Source: Archangium sp.
Lineage (GTDB): Bacteria > Myxococcota > Myxococcia > Myxococcales > Myxococcaceae
DNA: 7,504 bases
Reading direction: 5' to 3'
Assembly: GCA_016793585.1 (NCBI GenBank)
Contig: JAEUJR010000277.1
Location: 1 to 7,504, forward strand
A program made the translations under genes and the position numbers. The notes beneath the pieces were generated by a model. That model saw nothing but the letters and a program-made list of their open reading frames with translations. It searched no databases and was not told the DNA's origin. Shown in pieces: positions 5,090 through 7,504 of this stretch; within the stretch, counting starts at the first letter, position 1, and each line of letters starts with the position of its first letter.

Positions 5090-6682
5090 TCAGCGAGAGC
5101 GACGCGTGAGCCACACCGTGAGCCCGACGCCGATCAGCAGCATGGGCAGCACGTCCATCACCACGAGGCGCAGGTTGCCCAGCATGGCGCCGTCGATCTG
5201 CAGCGCCGAGATGTCGCGGTCAGGCGGCCGAATGGTGAGCTTCTTCGGCTGATTGCCGAGCCAGCCCATGGTGTTGAGCACCAGGTTCCGATCGCCCTCG
5301 ATGCCGAAGAGATCGAGCAGCGCCTGCGTGTCGCCAAACACCACGACTCGCGCTTCGTCGTTGCGCTTCTTCTCGCCGGTCACCGGGCGCTTCGAGATCG
5401 CGACCACCCCGAGCTGGCCCGCCTTCTCTCCGGGGTCGAGCTTCGGCTCCTCTTCAGGGGTCGTCTCGAGCCACGCGTCGGGCGTGGTGAGCACCGTGTT
5501 CATCGCCGTCACGCCCTCGAGCGTGCCCTCGCGCAGCACGGTGATGGCGCGCGTCGCGTAGAAGAGCAGGTTCAGCTTGCTCGCCCGCAGCGCGCTGACG
5601 GTCTCGTGATCGCCGTAGAAGGGCGTGACGACGAGGTAGGGCTGATCAGGGTCGACACGGGGATCGGCGACGACACCGTTGTCGACCTGCAGCCCGTACT
5701 TCGCGAGCAAGGCGTCGAGGCCGGGCTCGAGGCTCGCGTCGGTGAGGTAGAGGAACCGGCCACCTTCGGCGAGGTACTGCTCGATCAGCCGCTTCTCGCC
5801 TTCGGTGTAGGCGGAGCGCGCGCCGGCGCTGACGATGATCGCGGCGTCGGCGGGCACGGTGTTCGTCTTGGCGAGGTTGAGCGCCTCGCAGACGTAGCCT
5901 TCCCCGATCAGCGCGGTCTTCACCTTGAGGAGCGAACGCGGCGGGCCCTGCTGCCCAGGCTGCTCGTCTGGAGCCTCGAGCGGCAATTCGCCATGCCCTT
6001 CGAGGAAGTACACGGTCTGCTGCCCGACGGCCTGCAGGCGAATGATCGCGTTGGTGAACTCCTGCTCACCGCTCGCGGCATCGGCGAGCTTCCACGGGTT
6101 CACCATGGTGGTGCTCTCGTTCGGCTGGTCGGCGTTCAACACCAGCACCGCCGCGAGCTTTTGCTGCTGCTCGCGAATCTTGTACTTCGCGACCAGCTGC
6201 GGCGACTTGCGCGGGTCCTTCACCTCGAAGGTGAGCTTGTCGGTCTCGGCGGTGAACCGCTTCAAGATGTCGTCGAGGCCTTCGGGCAGCGCCTTCTCGG
6301 CGAAGATCACGATCTTCACCGGCTGCTTGAGGTCCTTCAGCGTGTCGCGGCTCTGCTGCGAGAGCGAGAACAGCTTCTTGTTCGTCAGGTCCCACGTCTG
6401 GTTGCGGCGCGCGACGATGAAGTTCGCGCCGACCATGAGCGCGATGAACACCACGCCGATCAGCGCCGATGACGAGAAGAAGAAGACCGAGCGGGCCCAG
6501 GTCGCCAGCTTGTCGCGGTTGGTGATCGCGGCGACGACGAGCAGCACGGCTCCGATGCTGATCTTCGTCCAGAAGTACCAGTTGGCGCCGGTGGTGAGCA
6601 GCGTGATGAACGCCGTGGGGAGCAACAGCAGCCCGAGGCCTGAAGCGATGCGCGCGAGGCGTGACGTCTTCGGAGCGCTCAT
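5090..6682 (-). CDS. GldG-like ABC transporter auxiliary protein (ABC_transp_aux family)
   Basis: The 530-residue protein is the auxiliary subunit of a GldFG-type ABC system. Three membrane helices lie near the N-terminus (about 12-30, 38-54, 66-90), followed by the family's typical entry RNQTWDLTNKKLFSLS and then a large extracytoplasmic domain. YFLEGHGE (225-232) is the characteristic core motif of the family, where a strand is followed by the GHGE loop. A last membrane helix (about 507-525) ends in the basic tail TRRSR. This layout is that of GldG in gliding-motility operons and of many non-gliding homologues. The ATG at 6682 is 2 nt after the permease stop; a GTG at 6694 would overlap that gene by 10 nt and adds only four residues. 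Tight spacing on both sides indicates co-transcription. The gldG symbol is withheld because a gliding role has not been shown for such homologues outside Bacteroidota. Confidence 0.9.
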   Translation of the reverse strand: MSAPKTSRLARIASGLGLLLLPTAFITLLTTGANWYFWTKISIGAVLLVVAAITNRDKLATWARSVFFFSSSALIGVVFIALMVGANFIVARRNQTWDLTNKKLFSLSQQSRDTLKDLKQPVKIVIFAEKALPEGLDDILKRFTAETDKLTFEVKDPRKSPQLVAKYKIREQQQKLAAVLVLNADQPNESTTMVNPWKLADAASGEQEFTNAIIRLQAVGQQTVYFLEGHGELPLEAPDEQPGQQGPPRSLLKVKTALIGEGYVCEALNLAKTNTVPADAAIIVSAGARSAYTEGEKRLIEQYLAEGGRFLYLTDASLEPGLDALLAKYGLQVDNGVVADPRVDPDQPYLVVTPFYGDHETVSALRASKLNLLFYATRAITVLREGTLEGVTAMNTVLTTPDAWLETTPEEEPKLDPGEKAGQLGVVAISKRPVTGEKKRNDEARVVVFGDTQALLDLFGIEGDRNLVLNTMGWLGNQPKKLTIRPPDRDISALQIDGAMLGNLRLVVMDVLPMLLIGVGLTVWLTRRSR

Positions 6683-6684
6683 GA

Positions 6685-7504
6685 TCAGACCCACCGCCGA
6701 GACTCGACCGCGCGATGCGTGGCGAGCAGGAAGACGAGAATGAGGCTGGCGAAGAAGACGAGCGGCTGCAGATCGAGCACGCCTCGCAGCAGGTTGCGCA
6801 GCTGGTACTCGAACGACACGTAGTCGAGCACGTCACGCACCAGGCCGACGGCATTCGGCGCCGCGAGCTTGATGACGAGCCACACGAGCGACACACACAG
6901 CGTCACGAGGCCCGCGATGATCACCGACTCGGTGAGCGACGAGATGAAGGTGCCGATGGAGTGAATCGCCGCGCCCCACAGTGTGAGGGCGAGGAAGCCG
7001 AGCAACACCACCGGCCACTCCAGCGTCATCGTCTTCTCTGCCGTGGTCGCCGAGAACGACGAGCCGAACGCGGTGAGCAACAGCGGGTACACGAGCGTCG
7101 TGCTGATCGTCGCGACGACGATGCACAGGCCGCCCAGGTACTTGCCGAGCACGATCTCGAAGCTGGTCAGCGGCGCGGTCATCAGCAGCTCGAGCGTTTT
7201 CTGGCGGCGCTCCTCGGCGAAGATGCGCGCCGAGAGGAACGGCACCACGAAGAGCAGCACCACCAGCATCGTCGAGAAGAGCGGCATCACCACGCCATCG
7301 GTGAGGTTGCGCAGATACTGGGCGTCGGCGCCGACCTGATCCCACCCGCCGTCCATGGTGCGAATCTGCTCGTGCGCGTCTTTGAACTGAATGAGCAGGC
7401 CGACGAAGAAGAACGACGAGACGAAGCTCACGAAGGTGAAGACGATCCACGCCCAGGGGGTGGTCAGGTAGACCGTCAGCTCCTTCTTCGCGATCGCGAT
7501 GATG
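6685..7504 (-). CDS. ABC-2 type permease, GldF-like, partial at the N-terminus
   Basis: The frame is open to the right edge and encodes 272 residues here. It begins IIAIAKKELTVYLTTPWAWI, the usual start of such permeases (K-K-E-L, then S/T-P-x-A-x-I before helix 1), so only a few residues including the start codon are missing. Six hydrophobic segments can be traced: the first around TFVSFVSSFFFVGLLI, then LVVLLFVVPFLSARIF, the CIVVATISTTLVYPLLL helix, VVLLGFLALTLWGAAI, IIAGLVTLCVSLVWLVI and the last VFFASLILVFLLATHRAV. Between helices 2 and 3 is FAEERRQKTLELLMTAPL, the cytoplasmic coupling helix with the E-R-x-x-x-T-L-E-L-L pattern that contacts the ATPase. It forms the membrane channel part of the transporter with the GldG-like protein. 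The ATPase gene is expected upstream, outside the window. Substrate unknown. Confidence 0.9.
   Translation of the reverse strand, partial: IIAIAKKELTVYLTTPWAWIVFTFVSFVSSFFFVGLLIQFKDAHEQIRTMDGGWDQVGADAQYLRNLTDGVVMPLFSTMLVVLLFVVPFLSARIFAEERRQKTLELLMTAPLTSFEIVLGKYLGGLCIVVATISTTLVYPLLLTAFGSSFSATTAEKTMTLEWPVVLLGFLALTLWGAAIHSIGTFISSLTESVIIAGLVTLCVSLVWLVIKLAAPNAVGLVRDVLDYVSFEYQLRNLLRGVLDLQPLVFFASLILVFLLATHRAVESRRWV

Noticed and set aside
3812..6472. Plus-strand open frame of 886 codons
   Set aside because: It is antisense to the DUF4340 and GldG-like genes, both of which have clear family motifs. The translation is Arg/His/Leu/Gly-rich with no domain, typical of the mirror frame of high-GC coding DNA.

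Overview
The window is high-GC DNA, strongly GC at third codon positions, with a dense bacterial gene layout. The gene content (a GldF/GldG-type ABC operon with a DUF4340 protein, and an ECF sigma/anti-sigma pair followed by a secreted caspase-like protein) suggests a member of the Myxococcota (delta-proteobacterial lineage). This is inferred from gene content and codon style; no rRNA or other phylogenetic marker is present. Eight genes are supported, two of them cut by the window edges. Seven lie on the minus strand and one on the plus strand. No tRNA, rRNA, CRISPR array, insertion sequence or phage gene was seen.

Left block (1-2601, minus strand; transcribed from 2601 towards 1): a four-gene apparent operon. 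It runs: an unrecognised secreted lipoprotein; an ECF-type sigma factor; a membrane-spanning anti-sigma factor with an N-terminal zinc-binding HxxxCxxC motif and a DUF4384-like extracytoplasmic domain; and the start of an exported caspase-family (peptidase C14) protein that runs off the left edge. The last two junctions are 4-nt GTGA stop/start overlaps, so sigma, anti-sigma and caspase appear translationally coupled. The likely logic is an envelope-signal-responsive sigma/anti-sigma switch tied to a caspase-like effector outside the cytoplasm.

Middle (2602-2806): a 205-bp divergent intergenic region carrying the promoters and leaders of both the lipoprotein-sigma operon and the plus-strand M48 gene. 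It contains several short inverted and direct repeats that could be operators or leader hairpins. No convincing -35/-10 pair could be assigned.

Right block (2807-7504): a plus-strand M48-family lipoprotein metalloprotease ends exactly where a convergent minus-strand operon ends; the two stop codons abut inside a 12-bp palindrome. That minus-strand operon, read from the right edge, is an ABC-2 permease (GldF-like, missing only its extreme N-terminus), a GldG-like auxiliary membrane protein (ABC_transp_aux), and a membrane-anchored DUF4340 protein with a visible threefold internal repeat. The ATP-binding subunit expected for such a transporter would lie upstream, beyond position 7504.
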